A DNA stretch of 14,719 nt from Burkholderiaceae bacterium (GTDB taxonomy: Bacteria; Pseudomonadota; Gammaproteobacteria; Burkholderiales; Burkholderiaceae): assembly GCA_023253905.1 (NCBI GenBank), contig JALREG010000157.1, positions 1 to 14,719 on the forward strand, in the 5' to 3' direction. Position 1 is the first letter of the stretch, and every line of letters begins with the position of its first letter. The position numbers and the translations under genes were made by a program. Of the stretch, positions 1-6,464 are shown in pieces. Under the pieces are notes generated by a model that made no database searches, was not told the DNA's origin, and saw nothing but the letters and a program-made list of their open reading frames with translations.

Positions 1-26
1 ATTTCGAAAGCAGGGGAAGTGTTCAT
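1..26 (-). CDS. Possible start of a minus-strand gene running off the left edge
   Basis: An ATG on the minus strand at 26-24 opens a frame reading MNTSPAFE before the window ends. A promoter-like pair lies just upstream on the same strand (TTGCGC, 18 bases, TACGAT at 63-34), placing the expected transcription start almost at the ATG, so the message would be leaderless or nearly so. There is no Shine-Dalgarno sequence. Only eight codons are visible, so no function can be assigned, and the frame may be accidental. Confidence 0.25.
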
Positions 27-33
27 GTTGGGG

Positions 34-63
34 ATCGTAGCTGCGGGTGCTGCGGACGCGCAA
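34..63 (-). promoter_or_regulatory. Candidate sigma70-type promoter for a leaderless leftward gene
   Basis: On the minus strand, TTGCGC (58-63) and TACGAT (34-39) are separated by 18 bases. The predicted start falls about one base before the ATG at 26-24. The segment lies between the stop of the ATPase gene (97) and that ATG, so it would drive the gene left of the window. It is a two-hexamer match only. Confidence 0.25.
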
Positions 64-96
64 GCCGAGCGGGGTGGAGAAATGCGGTTGCCGCGT

Positions 97-1227
97 TCAG
101 GCCGCGAGCCCGTTCAGAAAATCAGCGGCGACCGCGATCTGGATCTCGCCCAGCGAATAGCTGTGCCGTGCATCACGAACCAGTTGAACGGCCTGCGCCG
201 GCATTTTTTCGATTGCAAACCGTCGCAGCGCCCGGTGCGGCTTTTCATCGGCAACCTTGCACTCGACCAGTTGCGTGATCTGGTTCTTTTCACTCAGGGC
301 GAAGTCCACCTCAGCCCCGTCTTTGGTACGGATGTAATGGAGACCCACCTCCTTGCCTTGCACATCATGTTGCCATTGCACATGTTTGAGCAGGGCGGTC
401 GCCACCAGATTCTCAAAGCGCAATCCTTCATCACCTTCGACCAGGCCAGTATCGTAAAAATAGATCTTGGGGCTTTGGAGCGTGGCGCGTGCGATGTCGT
501 GGTGGAAGGGGCGTACCACGAAGACGATGTATAGGGCTTCCAGGATATCGAGATATTTTTTGAGTGTAGCGGGCGATACCGCCAGATCGCGTGCGATGCT
601 GGCCAGGGATAAGGGCGATCCCACTCTTGCGCGCAGCAGCTGCGCGAACAGGCGGATCGCGTTGACCTCCTGAATTCGCGAAAACTCCAGCACGTCGTTG
701 CGCACCAGGCCATCGAAATATTGCCTGCGCCACCGCTCGGCCTGTTCATTGTCGGCGGCCAGGCAGGGCTCCGGAAAGCCGCCGCGCTCGAGCAGATGGG
801 CCAGCGCCGCTTCGGGGGTTGATCGGGTCTGCTCGCACCACTCGCGTACCGAGATCGGATGCAGACGCAAGCCGAAAAATCGGCCCGCCAAGGACTCGCC
901 GCTGTGTCTGAAGGTGTCCATGCGCGCGCTGCCTGTGACCAGTAATTGCTGTGCGCTGGGCTTTCCATCCACCACGCCCTTGAGCCAGACCTTCCAGTCT
1001 GGCATCTTGTGGATTTCGTCTAGCACCAGCAGTGGGGTCAGAGCTTTCCAGCGCTGTTTGAGGATCATTGCCCGATCGGCAGGCACGTCGTAGTTCAGGT
1101 ACTGGCCGCCCAGTTGTGCGATCAGCTGACGGCTGAGCGTGGTTTTACCGACCTGGCGCGGCCCGGTCAGGAACACCATTTTCTGGGCCAGATCCGCTCG
1201 AACGCGGTCATCAAGATAGCGCTTCAT
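97..1227 (-). CDS. AAA family ATPase with C-terminal DUF4143 domain
   Basis: A 376-residue protein with the two-part build of the AAA_14/DUF4143 family. The N-terminal ATPase half shows Walker A GPRQVGKTT (22-30), Walker B LLVLDEIHK (66-74) and a sensor-like VTGSAR (97-102). The C-terminal half carries a PD-(D/E)xK-like arrangement: FEN around E272, EVDF with D308, then VECK with E322 and K324. Length is normal for the family. Such ATPases are common, patchily distributed and mostly of unknown function; some lie beside toxin-antitoxin or defence genes, but no partner is visible here. The start is the ATG at 1227, directly after an AT-rich promoter region; its Shine-Dalgarno is weak. It stands alone on its strand. 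The family call is firm; the cellular role is unknown. Confidence 0.9.
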   Translation of the reverse strand: MKRYLDDRVRADLAQKMVFLTGPRQVGKTTLSRQLIAQLGGQYLNYDVPADRAMILKQRWKALTPLLVLDEIHKMPDWKVWLKGVVDGKPSAQQLLVTGSARMDTFRHSGESLAGRFFGLRLHPISVREWCEQTRSTPEAALAHLLERGGFPEPCLAADNEQAERWRRQYFDGLVRNDVLEFSRIQEVNAIRLFAQLLRARVGSPLSLASIARDLAVSPATLKKYLDILEALYIVFVVRPFHHDIARATLQSPKIYFYDTGLVEGDEGLRFENLVATALLKHVQWQHDVQGKEVGLHYIRTKDGAEVDFALSEKNQITQLVECKVADEKPHRALRRFAIEKMPAQAVQLVRDARHSYSLGEIQIAVAADFLNGLAA

Positions 1228-1262
1228 CCGGAATTTATAGCGACTGTTTTAAATAACAATGC

Positions 1263-1291
1263 ATATTAGTCGCGACTAAATTTAAATTCAA
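1263..1291 (-). promoter_or_regulatory. Sigma70-like promoter of the DUF4143 ATPase gene
   Basis: Reading leftward, TTGAAT (1286-1291) and TAATAT (1263-1268) are separated by exactly 17 bases, a good fit to the -35/-10 consensus. The expected start near 1256 gives a leader of about 29 bases before the ATG at 1227. The stretch is strikingly AT-rich for this window. A perfect 14-base palindrome (1266-1279) overlaps the spacer and -10, so a bound protein would block polymerase. Confidence 0.55.
1266..1279. promoter_or_regulatory. Operator-like perfect palindrome TTAGTCGCGACTAA
   Basis: The sequence equals its own reverse complement over 14 bases with no spacer. It covers part of the -10 and spacer of the leftward promoter. 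The core AGTCGCGACT resembles that of the second dyad at 1297-1311 (AGTCGGACT). With no loop it is better read as a DNA-binding site than as a hairpin. Confidence 0.5.
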
Positions 1292-1296
1292 TACAT

Positions 1297-1311
1297 AAAA
1301 GTCGGACTTTT
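1297..1311. promoter_or_regulatory. Second operator-like dyad AAAAGTCGGACTTTT
   Basis: Seven-base perfect arms surround one central G. It lies immediately upstream of the leftward -35 (1286-1291). Its centre (1304) is 31.5 bases from that of the first dyad (1272.5), close to three helical turns, so both would face the same side of the DNA. The shared AGTCG/GACT core suggests one regulator binds both. Confidence 0.45.
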
Positions 1312-1349
1312 GGGTAGACGTCTGCTGCTCGCGCGATCAGATCGAGCGG

Positions 1350-1374
1350 GGCGCCGGTGCTATGATCCGGCGCC
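1350..1374 (+). promoter_or_regulatory. Extended -10 promoter flanked by a GC-rich inverted repeat
   Basis: TGCTATGAT (1358-1366) matches an extended -10 (TGn plus TATGAT), 29 bases before the reductase ATG at 1395. No convincing -35 precedes it, as is common with extended -10 elements. It sits between perfect eight-base arms GGCGCCGG (1350-1357) and CCGGCGCC (1367-1374). The right arm is followed by TAATTTTTGA, so the same DNA also resembles a terminator hairpin. It could be an operator around the -10, or the end of a transcript arriving from the left. Confidence 0.4.
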
Positions 1375-1382
1375 TAATTTTT

Positions 1383-1388
1383 GAGGAG
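1383..1388 (+). promoter_or_regulatory. Ribosome binding site GAGGAG deciding the start at 1395
   Basis: GAGGAG lies six bases before the ATG at 1395. An in-frame ATG at 1362 exists but is part of the -10 element and has no Shine-Dalgarno, so 1395 is the likely start. The resulting 196-residue protein matches the known length of RutE. Confidence 0.65.
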
Positions 1389-1394
1389 ATTTTC

Positions 1395-1985
1395 ATGCTG
1401 GACGCCCCATCGCTCGATACCCTTTTTCGCAATGCGCGTTCCCAGAACGGCTGGCTTGCGGAGCCGGTGAGCGACGACCAACTGCGCGCGCTCTACGACA
1501 TTCTCCAGTGGGCACCCACCACGATGAACACGCAGCCCATGCGGGTCGTGTTTGTTCGCACGCCGGAGGGGAAGGAGCGCCTTCGGCCCGCGCTCAGCCC
1601 TGGCAATCTCGATAAGACGATGGCGGCGCCATGTACTGCGATTCTCGCCTGGGACACCCGTTTCTATGAGCATCTGCCCCGCACCTTCCCGCATCGTCCC
1701 GAGGCAAAAGACCTGTTCGGTGCGCCAGGCAAGGAGCAGTTTGCCCATCTCAGCGCCTTCCGGAATGCCTCAATGCAGGGCGGCTATTTCATTCTGGCGG
1801 CGCGGGCGCTCGGACTCGACTGTGGGCCCATGTCGGGCTTCGATACCGCCAAGGTCGACGCAGAGTTCTTCCCCGATGGCCGATTCAAGAGCAATTTCCT
1901 CTGCAACATCGGTCGGGGTGATCCCTCAAAGGTGATGCAGCGTTTGCCGCGGCTGTCGTTTGACGAGGCGTGCACGCTCGCCTGA
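1395..1985 (+). CDS. rutE: RutE-type nitroreductase-fold reductase (malonic semialdehyde reductase family)
   Basis: A 196-residue FMN-dependent nitroreductase-fold protein aligning end to end, from memory, with E. coli RutE, which reduces malonic semialdehyde to 3-hydroxypropionate in pyrimidine breakdown. Shared blocks include RNARSQNGW (12-20), WAPTTMNTQPMR (39-50), EGKERLRPALSPGNL (58-72), FRNASMQ (122-128), GLDCGPMSGFD (140-150) and RLPRLSFDEAC (183-193). The start at 1395 has a strong GAGGAG. None of the other rut genes is near, and the gene is alone on its strand, so it may work on another semialdehyde or enone, or act as a general detoxifier. The gene faces the YPFSGPD gene with about 80 bases between their stop codons. 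Family membership is firm; the physiological substrate is not. Confidence 0.85.
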   Translation: MLDAPSLDTLFRNARSQNGWLAEPVSDDQLRALYDILQWAPTTMNTQPMRVVFVRTPEGKERLRPALSPGNLDKTMAAPCTAILAWDTRFYEHLPRTFPHRPEAKDLFGAPGKEQFAHLSAFRNASMQGGYFILAARALGLDCGPMSGFDTAKVDAEFFPDGRFKSNFLCNIGRGDPSKVMQRLPRLSFDEACTLA

Positions 1986-2002
1986 TTACGCAGGGCCAGG
2001 GC

Positions 2003-2019
2003 CGGCCGCCTGGCGGCCG
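2003..2019. terminator. GC-rich hairpin between convergent genes
   Basis: CGGCCGC (2003-2009), a three-base loop, and GCGGCCG (2013-2019) form a strong short stem in the 80-base gap between the two convergent stops (1985 and 2066). A second weaker dyad follows (CAGCGG 2038-2043, CCGCTG 2053-2058). Neither has a T-run, so this is at best a weak or factor-dependent bidirectional terminator. Confidence 0.3.
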
Positions 2020-2065
2020 CCCCGAAAGCGCCTTGTTCAGCGGGCCTTGAATCCGCTGGCCTTCA

Positions 2066-3316
2066 TCAGGGCCAGCCGTCGCCAGGCAGTCCTTGCGCGG
2101 TGGACGATTCGCTGGGTGCGCGAGTGGCCACCACCATCAATGTTCCCGAGGGCTTGCGGTAGCCCAGAACGAAAGGCGGGCTCCCGAGGCGTGGCTGCTG
2201 CTCGGTAAAGCTTCGCAGCCGCTTCATTGACTCAGCCCCTCGCCACAGCTCATGCGGTTCGGTGAAACGGCCATGGACCGCGATGCTGCCCAACGCGGCG
2301 AGTGCCTGCACATCCAGACCGGTTTCGTCCTGAACGATGCCGCTCGAGCGTGTAGTGATGATCCGGACCAGATTGGAAAAATGCGCGGCCTGGGGCAGAT
2401 GCGAGGCGGACTTGATCAGTACCGCACCGGTTGCGACGCCTGAGAGCCAGTCGCTTTCCGCGCTCGGGGCGCGCAGGCCAGCGTTCGAAAGATCCAGGCT
2501 CAGATAATCGAGGGTCCGCCGCTTGCCGTGTTCATCAAACATCTCGAATCGCACGCCCGCCGGGCGCGACGGACCTGACTGGCCAGCCTCGGTTGCCGGC
2601 GCGGTATGCACTGCGGGCCATGCAGAACGGAAAACCCCATCATCATCAGCGAGCACCTGCTGGTCGAGCGCAATCTGCAATTGGCCCGTATCGTCAATCC
2701 GGATCGGTATGATCGCAGCGGGCAGCATGCCAGCGGCCTCAATGCTCATGAGAAGGAGTGACATCAGTCTCGGTGCGGGGCCGTGCTTGCCTTGCAGATC
2801 ATGGGTTCGATAGAAACCAGTGATATAGAAAAAATGCTGGATTGCGCATTCGGCGATTTCGGTGCTGGCGGGAACCGGTTGTAGTTGTGCGAGCGACGCC
2901 TCCTGGCGAGAGAGCAATACCATTCGCCTTGCCTCACCAAAGAGCGCGATCAAGGTCGCCGCATCGGGGCCAGAGAAAGGGTAGAGCACCGTCTCTGAAG
3001 TCAGTTGGCGCAGTTCGCGCTGCGCCCACTGGCGGATCGGGATCAGGACCTGCTCCCGGTAGCGTTCCATGGCAGGTTTCAAGCCTGGGCAGATCGCCTG
3101 CGGCGCGATCGTGGTACGGCCAGGTAAGCCCTGCGGGCCCGGCGCGCGCAGGCTCACGCGGTGCAGTGACTCTGGCTTCGAATCGCTCGCCTGCGCCGGC
3201 ATGGAAGCGGGCAGACCCATTGCCAGGACAACCGCTGCTGCAGTCGCCAGACTCATGACCCGCCCGACCGCCTTCAAGGCCGGAGAGTCGATTCGGGCCG
3301 AACGGGTCTGCATCAT
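2066..3316 (-). CDS. Exported protein of an uncharacterised YPFSGPD-motif family
   Basis: A 416-residue protein when started at the ATG at 3316; a GTG at 3334 would add six residues, and neither start has a clear Shine-Dalgarno. The N-terminus has basic residues, a hydrophobic stretch (about 22-38) and a likely signal peptidase site at AQA/S (about 42-44), so it should be exported. The mature part carries TVLYPFSGPDAATL near 109-122, then GFYRTHDL, LMSLLLMSIEAAG, YLSLDLSNAGL, LIKSASHL and SSGIVQDETG. I recall this motif order from a conserved family of unassigned proteins in several phyla. No enzyme motif is recognised. It lies 47 bases after the alpha-hydroxy-acid dehydrogenase on the same strand and may be cotranscribed. 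The coding call is strong; the function is unknown. Confidence 0.8.
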   Translation of the reverse strand: MMQTRSARIDSPALKAVGRVMSLATAAAVVLAMGLPASMPAQASDSKPESLHRVSLRAPGPQGLPGRTTIAPQAICPGLKPAMERYREQVLIPIRQWAQRELRQLTSETVLYPFSGPDAATLIALFGEARRMVLLSRQEASLAQLQPVPASTEIAECAIQHFFYITGFYRTHDLQGKHGPAPRLMSLLLMSIEAAGMLPAAIIPIRIDDTGQLQIALDQQVLADDDGVFRSAWPAVHTAPATEAGQSGPSRPAGVRFEMFDEHGKRRTLDYLSLDLSNAGLRAPSAESDWLSGVATGAVLIKSASHLPQAAHFSNLVRIITTRSSGIVQDETGLDVQALAALGSIAVHGRFTEPHELWRGAESMKRLRSFTEQQPRLGSPPFVLGYRKPSGTLMVVATRAPSESSTAQGLPGDGWP

Positions 3317-3363
3317 GGACGACAACGACGACACGGGCGATCAGCAGAACAAGGTGGGCTGCT

Positions 3364-4458
3364 TCATCGTGGTGGCGCCGACAGATCGTCGTTCAGCATC
3401 GGAAACGCTCCCCAGGTATGGGTGGGCAGCATGGACTCGCTCACGGCCAGATGACGACGCCCGAGATCAGCGCGACTGGCGGCGCCCGCGAGCGCCATCG
3501 CAATCCGAATCTCAGATTCAAGCAGTTCGAGCAGGCGCAGCACGGTGGGCTTACCGCCCGCTGCCAGGGCGGCGCATTGCAGGCGTCCGATTCCCACCAG
3601 GTCGGCGCCAGCGCAAAGGGCTTTCACCACATCGGTGCCGCGACAGAACCCACCATCAACGATCACTCGCGCGCGACCGTCGACTGCGTCGACCACTTCG
3701 GGCAGTACTTCCATCGTTCCCTGCCCGTGATCGAGTTGTCGGCCGCCGTGGTTGGACACGTAGACCGCGTCCACACCATGCTCGACCGCAAGCCGCGCGT
3801 CCTCAGCGGTGGCGATGCCCTTGAGGATCAGCGGCACGCGGATCCGCGAGCGAACGCGGTCGATATCCTTCCAGGTGAGCTTTGCCTGCCAGTGCCGGCC
3901 TGGCACATTGGCGCGACGGATATTGCGCTGGGCGAGATCGCGCTCGCGCCGGCTGTAGACCGCCGTATCCACCGTGAGGCAGACCTGTTCGAAGCCCAGT
4001 TCGATCACACGATCGAGGGTATCGTCGACCCATTGCGGATCGCCATGCACATAGAGTTGAAACAACTTGAGCGCCTCGGGGGCGCTGCGGGCGACGTCGC
4101 CTACATCGCAGGCGCAGACCGAACTCAGCATGTGCGGCACGCCGAATTCCCCCGCGGCCTGGGTCACGGGAATCGGCCCGCTTTCCCAGAAATGTTCGAG
4201 GCCGCCCACCGGTGCGAACAGGATAGGCAGGCGAAGCCGCCGCCCGAACCAGTCAATGCCCGCGTCGGTATCGCCAACATCACAGAGCACGCGCGGGCGC
4301 AGCGCCAGTCTGTCGATGGCCCAGCGATTGCGCCGCATCGTGGTCTCGGTTTCCGCGCCGCCCACGATGTAGTGCCAGGCGTGGTTGCCGAGATTGAGCC
4401 GGGCCTGTTGAATGATCTCGTGCAGGGTGAGGTAATCGTTTGCTGGAAGCTGAGCCAT
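3364..4458 (-). CDS. FMN-dependent alpha-hydroxy-acid dehydrogenase (LldD/mandelate dehydrogenase family)
   Basis: A 364-residue TIM-barrel flavoenzyme that oxidises a 2-hydroxy acid to a 2-keto acid. The signature SNHGGRQLD (235-243) contains the catalytic H237 and R240. Other family landmarks are Y30 in HYIVGGA, QLYVH (134-138), LTVDT (161-165), LKGI with K213, VDGGFCRGTDVVKAL (267-281) and GIGR (289-292), which bind FMN or substrate. Length is typical of the soluble and membrane-loop members. It is first of a leftward pair with the YPFSGPD gene and diverges from the Bug operon across 112 bases. The start ATG at 4458 lacks a good Shine-Dalgarno (CCTCC precedes it), but the protein begins where the family begins. 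Lactate, mandelate, glycolate and other hydroxy acids are all possible substrates. Confidence 0.92.
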   Translation of the reverse strand: MAQLPANDYLTLHEIIQQARLNLGNHAWHYIVGGAETETTMRRNRWAIDRLALRPRVLCDVGDTDAGIDWFGRRLRLPILFAPVGGLEHFWESGPIPVTQAAGEFGVPHMLSSVCACDVGDVARSAPEALKLFQLYVHGDPQWVDDTLDRVIELGFEQVCLTVDTAVYSRRERDLAQRNIRRANVPGRHWQAKLTWKDIDRVRSRIRVPLILKGIATAEDARLAVEHGVDAVYVSNHGGRQLDHGQGTMEVLPEVVDAVDGRARVIVDGGFCRGTDVVKALCAGADLVGIGRLQCAALAAGGKPTVLRLLELLESEIRIAMALAGAASRADLGRRHLAVSESMLPTHTWGAFPMLNDDLSAPPR

Positions 4459-4570
4459 GGAGGATCTCTGGATTCAAGGATTCCTTGCCGGACGATGCCG
4501 AGCAATCCGCCCGGTTTCGTTGTAGATTGCCCGTCCGGTTCTCAAGTACCCCGTCTGAAAGGAATTCTGG
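4459..4570. promoter_or_regulatory. Divergent promoter region with a perfect dyad
   Basis: These 112 bases separate the leftward dehydrogenase gene from the rightward Bug operon and must hold both promoters. The clearest feature is the 13-base dyad CAAGGATTCCTTG (4475-4487, six-base arms around a T). CCGGAC (4488-4493) and GTCCGG (4533-4538) form a wider inverted pair. TAGATT (4523-4528) is a possible rightward -10, without a convincing -35. AAGGAA (4558-4563) is the Shine-Dalgarno of the Bug gene. No regulator gene lies alongside. Confidence 0.4.
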
Positions 4571-5548
4571 ATGCGCTCACGCTTACGCCTGCTGGTATCG
4601 GGTCTGGTGGTGTCGATTTCGCTTGGCACATCGCTTGCCCACGCTCAGCCATTTCCGGCCAAGCCGATCCGAATCATCGTCCCGTTTGCCCCGGGCGGCA
4701 ACGTCGACGTCACCGCGCGGGTGGTGAGCGCGGCCATGAGCAAGGTGCTCAACCAGAGTGTAGTGGTCGAAAACCGCACTGGCGCGGGGGGCAAGATCGG
4801 CGCGGAAATCGCCATGAAGTCGCCCGCCGACGGCTATACGCTGATGATGGGATCGAACAGTTCCCTGAGTGTTGCGCCCAGCCTTTACCGCGACTGGCCC
4901 TATGATCCGGCGACCGGTGTCGCGCCAGTGAGCTTCCTTGCTGCCGTGCCGTTTGTGCTCATCACCCACCCCGGTCTGGGGGCGGGTGATCTCGGCGCTT
5001 TCATCGAGCAGGCTCGTCGCAAGGCGGGCGCCGTCAGCATGGCTTCGGCCGGTAACGGCACATCCAATCATCTGGTGGGTGAACTGTTTCAGGCGCTGAC
5101 CGGGACCCAGTTTCTCCACGTGCCTTACAAGGGGGCAGGGCCTGCGTTGCAGGATGTGGTCGCCGGACGCGTCGATGTGCTGTTCGATCAGGTGACCTCG
5201 TCGTCTGCCTTCATCGAGCAGGGCCGGGTGAAAGCGCTTGCCGTGTCGTCGGCGGACCGCTGGAAATCGCTGCCCGCCGTGCCCACTTTTCGTGAAGCGG
5301 GTCTGGCCGATTTCGTGATCACCAATTTCACGGGCCTGGTCGCGCCAGCGGGTACGCCGGCGGAGGTCATCAATACGCTGCAACGCGCCGCCGTACAGGC
5401 GCTGCAGGACGAGTCGGTGAAGAAAAGTTTTGCCTCGATGGGCGTCGAGGCGGTCGGCAGCACGCCGGAGGCGTTTGCCCAACTGATTCGGGAAGATCTG
5501 GGCCGCTGGGGCCGGGTGGTACGCGAAAAAGGCATTCGCCTCGAATGA
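4571..5548 (+). CDS. Bug/TctC-family tripartite tricarboxylate transporter substrate-binding protein
   Basis: A 325-residue periplasmic receptor of the Bug family, which presents carboxylates and related small molecules to TctAB-type transporters or acts alone as a sensor. A signal peptide covers roughly residues 1-25, with cleavage likely at AHA/Q. The mature protein starts with the family hallmark KPIRIIVPFAPGG (31-43), followed by ENRTGAGGKIGAE, DGYTLMMGS and HVPYKGAGPALQDVVAGRVD. Length is normal. An AAGGAA Shine-Dalgarno precedes the ATG. The stop overlaps the next gene's ATG by four bases, so translation is coupled. No TctA or TctB membrane gene is in the window, which is common for orphan Bug receptors. 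The ligand cannot be read from the sequence; the neighbours suggest an organic acid. Confidence 0.93.
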   Translation: MRSRLRLLVSGLVVSISLGTSLAHAQPFPAKPIRIIVPFAPGGNVDVTARVVSAAMSKVLNQSVVVENRTGAGGKIGAEIAMKSPADGYTLMMGSNSSLSVAPSLYRDWPYDPATGVAPVSFLAAVPFVLITHPGLGAGDLGAFIEQARRKAGAVSMASAGNGTSNHLVGELFQALTGTQFLHVPYKGAGPALQDVVAGRVDVLFDQVTSSSAFIEQGRVKALAVSSADRWKSLPAVPTFREAGLADFVITNFTGLVAPAGTPAEVINTLQRAAVQALQDESVKKSFASMGVEAVGSTPEAFAQLIREDLGRWGRVVREKGIRLE

Positions 5549-6459
5549 GCGCTCCCGCCCCGACCCTGAGCACCGTGGGCGCGGCTGCGTCCTATGCCGA
5601 GTGCGTGCCCCATGACCCGGCCCCGCGGGCCCCGCGCGTGCGACTGCCCGCGCACGCCTGCGATGTGCACGCGCATGTCTGCGGGCCGCGTGACCGGTTT
5701 CCGCTGGTTGCCAACCGGCTCTACAACCCGCCCGAGGCCTCGGTCTCCGAGTATCTGCATATGCTCGATACGCTCGGTATCGAGCGCGGCGTGTTGGTAC
5801 AGCCGAGCGTCTATGGCACCGACAATAGCGCGATGCTGGAGGCGCTCGGCGCGGCGCCCAACCGGCTACGAGCGGTCGCGGTGCTGCCCTTCGATGTCTC
5901 GTCGGACGAGGTTGGGCGTCTGCATGCGCTGGGTGTGCGCGGTGTCCGCTGCAACATCGTCGATCTCAAGGAAGGTCGGGGTCAGTTGCCGCTTGCGGGG
6001 TTACGTGCCCTCGCTGACACGATTGCGCCGTTTGGCTGGCACATCGAGTTCCTGATGCATGTGAACGAGTTTCCCGATCTCGATCGTCAGTTGCGTGAGC
6101 TTCCCGTTCCTATGGTGTTCGGTCATCTCGGCTATGTCCCCACGCAGCTGGGCACCACCGACGGGTTCGAGGCGCTCTTGCGACTGGCGCGAGCCGGTCG
6201 CGCCTGGGTGAAGCTCACTGCACCCTATCGGCTGACCGCCGAGTCTTTCCCGTATCCCTCCACGCTTGCGGCCGCCGAACGCCTCCTCAATGAGGTGCCC
6301 GAGCGACTGCTCTGGGGGAGCGACTGGCCGCATGTTTTCATTCGAAGCGCGATGCCCAACGACGGTGATCTCTTCAACCTGTTTGCCGACTGGCTGGGGG
6401 ATCGCGCGCTTCTTCACAACATTCTGGTCGATCATCCCGCCCAGCTCTACGGATTCTGA
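5545..6459 (+). CDS. Amidohydrolase-superfamily lactonase, LigI-like (COG3618 type)
   Basis: A 304-residue TIM-barrel hydrolase resembling LigI, the 2-pyrone-4,6-dicarboxylate lactonase. It shows the HxH pair (H42 and H44 in CDVHAHVCGP), YGTDNSAML (90-98), GVRGVRCNI (130-138) equivalent to the GMRGIRFNF arginine region of LigI, FGHLG with H194, and the catalytic aspartate D260 in WGSDWPH. LigI works without a bound metal. The N-terminal ~35 residues before the HxH strand are somewhat extended and proline/alanine-rich. The ATG overlaps the Bug stop in an ATGA, and the aldolase follows after five bases. Expected reaction: opening a lactone or pyrone carboxylate. The assignment to this branch is good; the exact substrate is inferred. 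Confidence 0.88.
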   Translation: MSAPAPTLSTVGAAASYAECVPHDPAPRAPRVRLPAHACDVHAHVCGPRDRFPLVANRLYNPPEASVSEYLHMLDTLGIERGVLVQPSVYGTDNSAMLEALGAAPNRLRAVAVLPFDVSSDEVGRLHALGVRGVRCNIVDLKEGRGQLPLAGLRALADTIAPFGWHIEFLMHVNEFPDLDRQLRELPVPMVFGHLGYVPTQLGTTDGFEALLRLARAGRAWVKLTAPYRLTAESFPYPSTLAAAERLLNEVPERLLWGSDWPHVFIRSAMPNDGDLFNLFADWLGDRALLHNILVDHPAQLYGF

Positions 6460-6464
6460 GCGCC

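Noticed and set aside
97..1227. Toxin-antitoxin or defence module around the DUF4143 ATPase
   Set aside because: No small partner gene was found on either side; the flanks are a possible edge gene and an unrelated reductase.
1362..1394. Upstream in-frame ATG at 1362 as the start of the reductase
   Set aside because: It overlaps the -10 element, has no Shine-Dalgarno, and would add 11 residues not found in RutE.
3418..4905. A 495-codon plus-strand open frame, longer than most genes here
   Set aside because: It lies antisense to the hydroxy-acid dehydrogenase and runs over the divergent promoter into the Bug gene. Its protein shows no family motif, whereas both genes it overlaps are full-length and well matched. 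Long antisense frames are expected in GC-rich DNA.
4583..5482. A 299-codon minus-strand frame
   Set aside because: Antisense of the Bug receptor gene, with an arginine/histidine-rich low-sense product and no motif.
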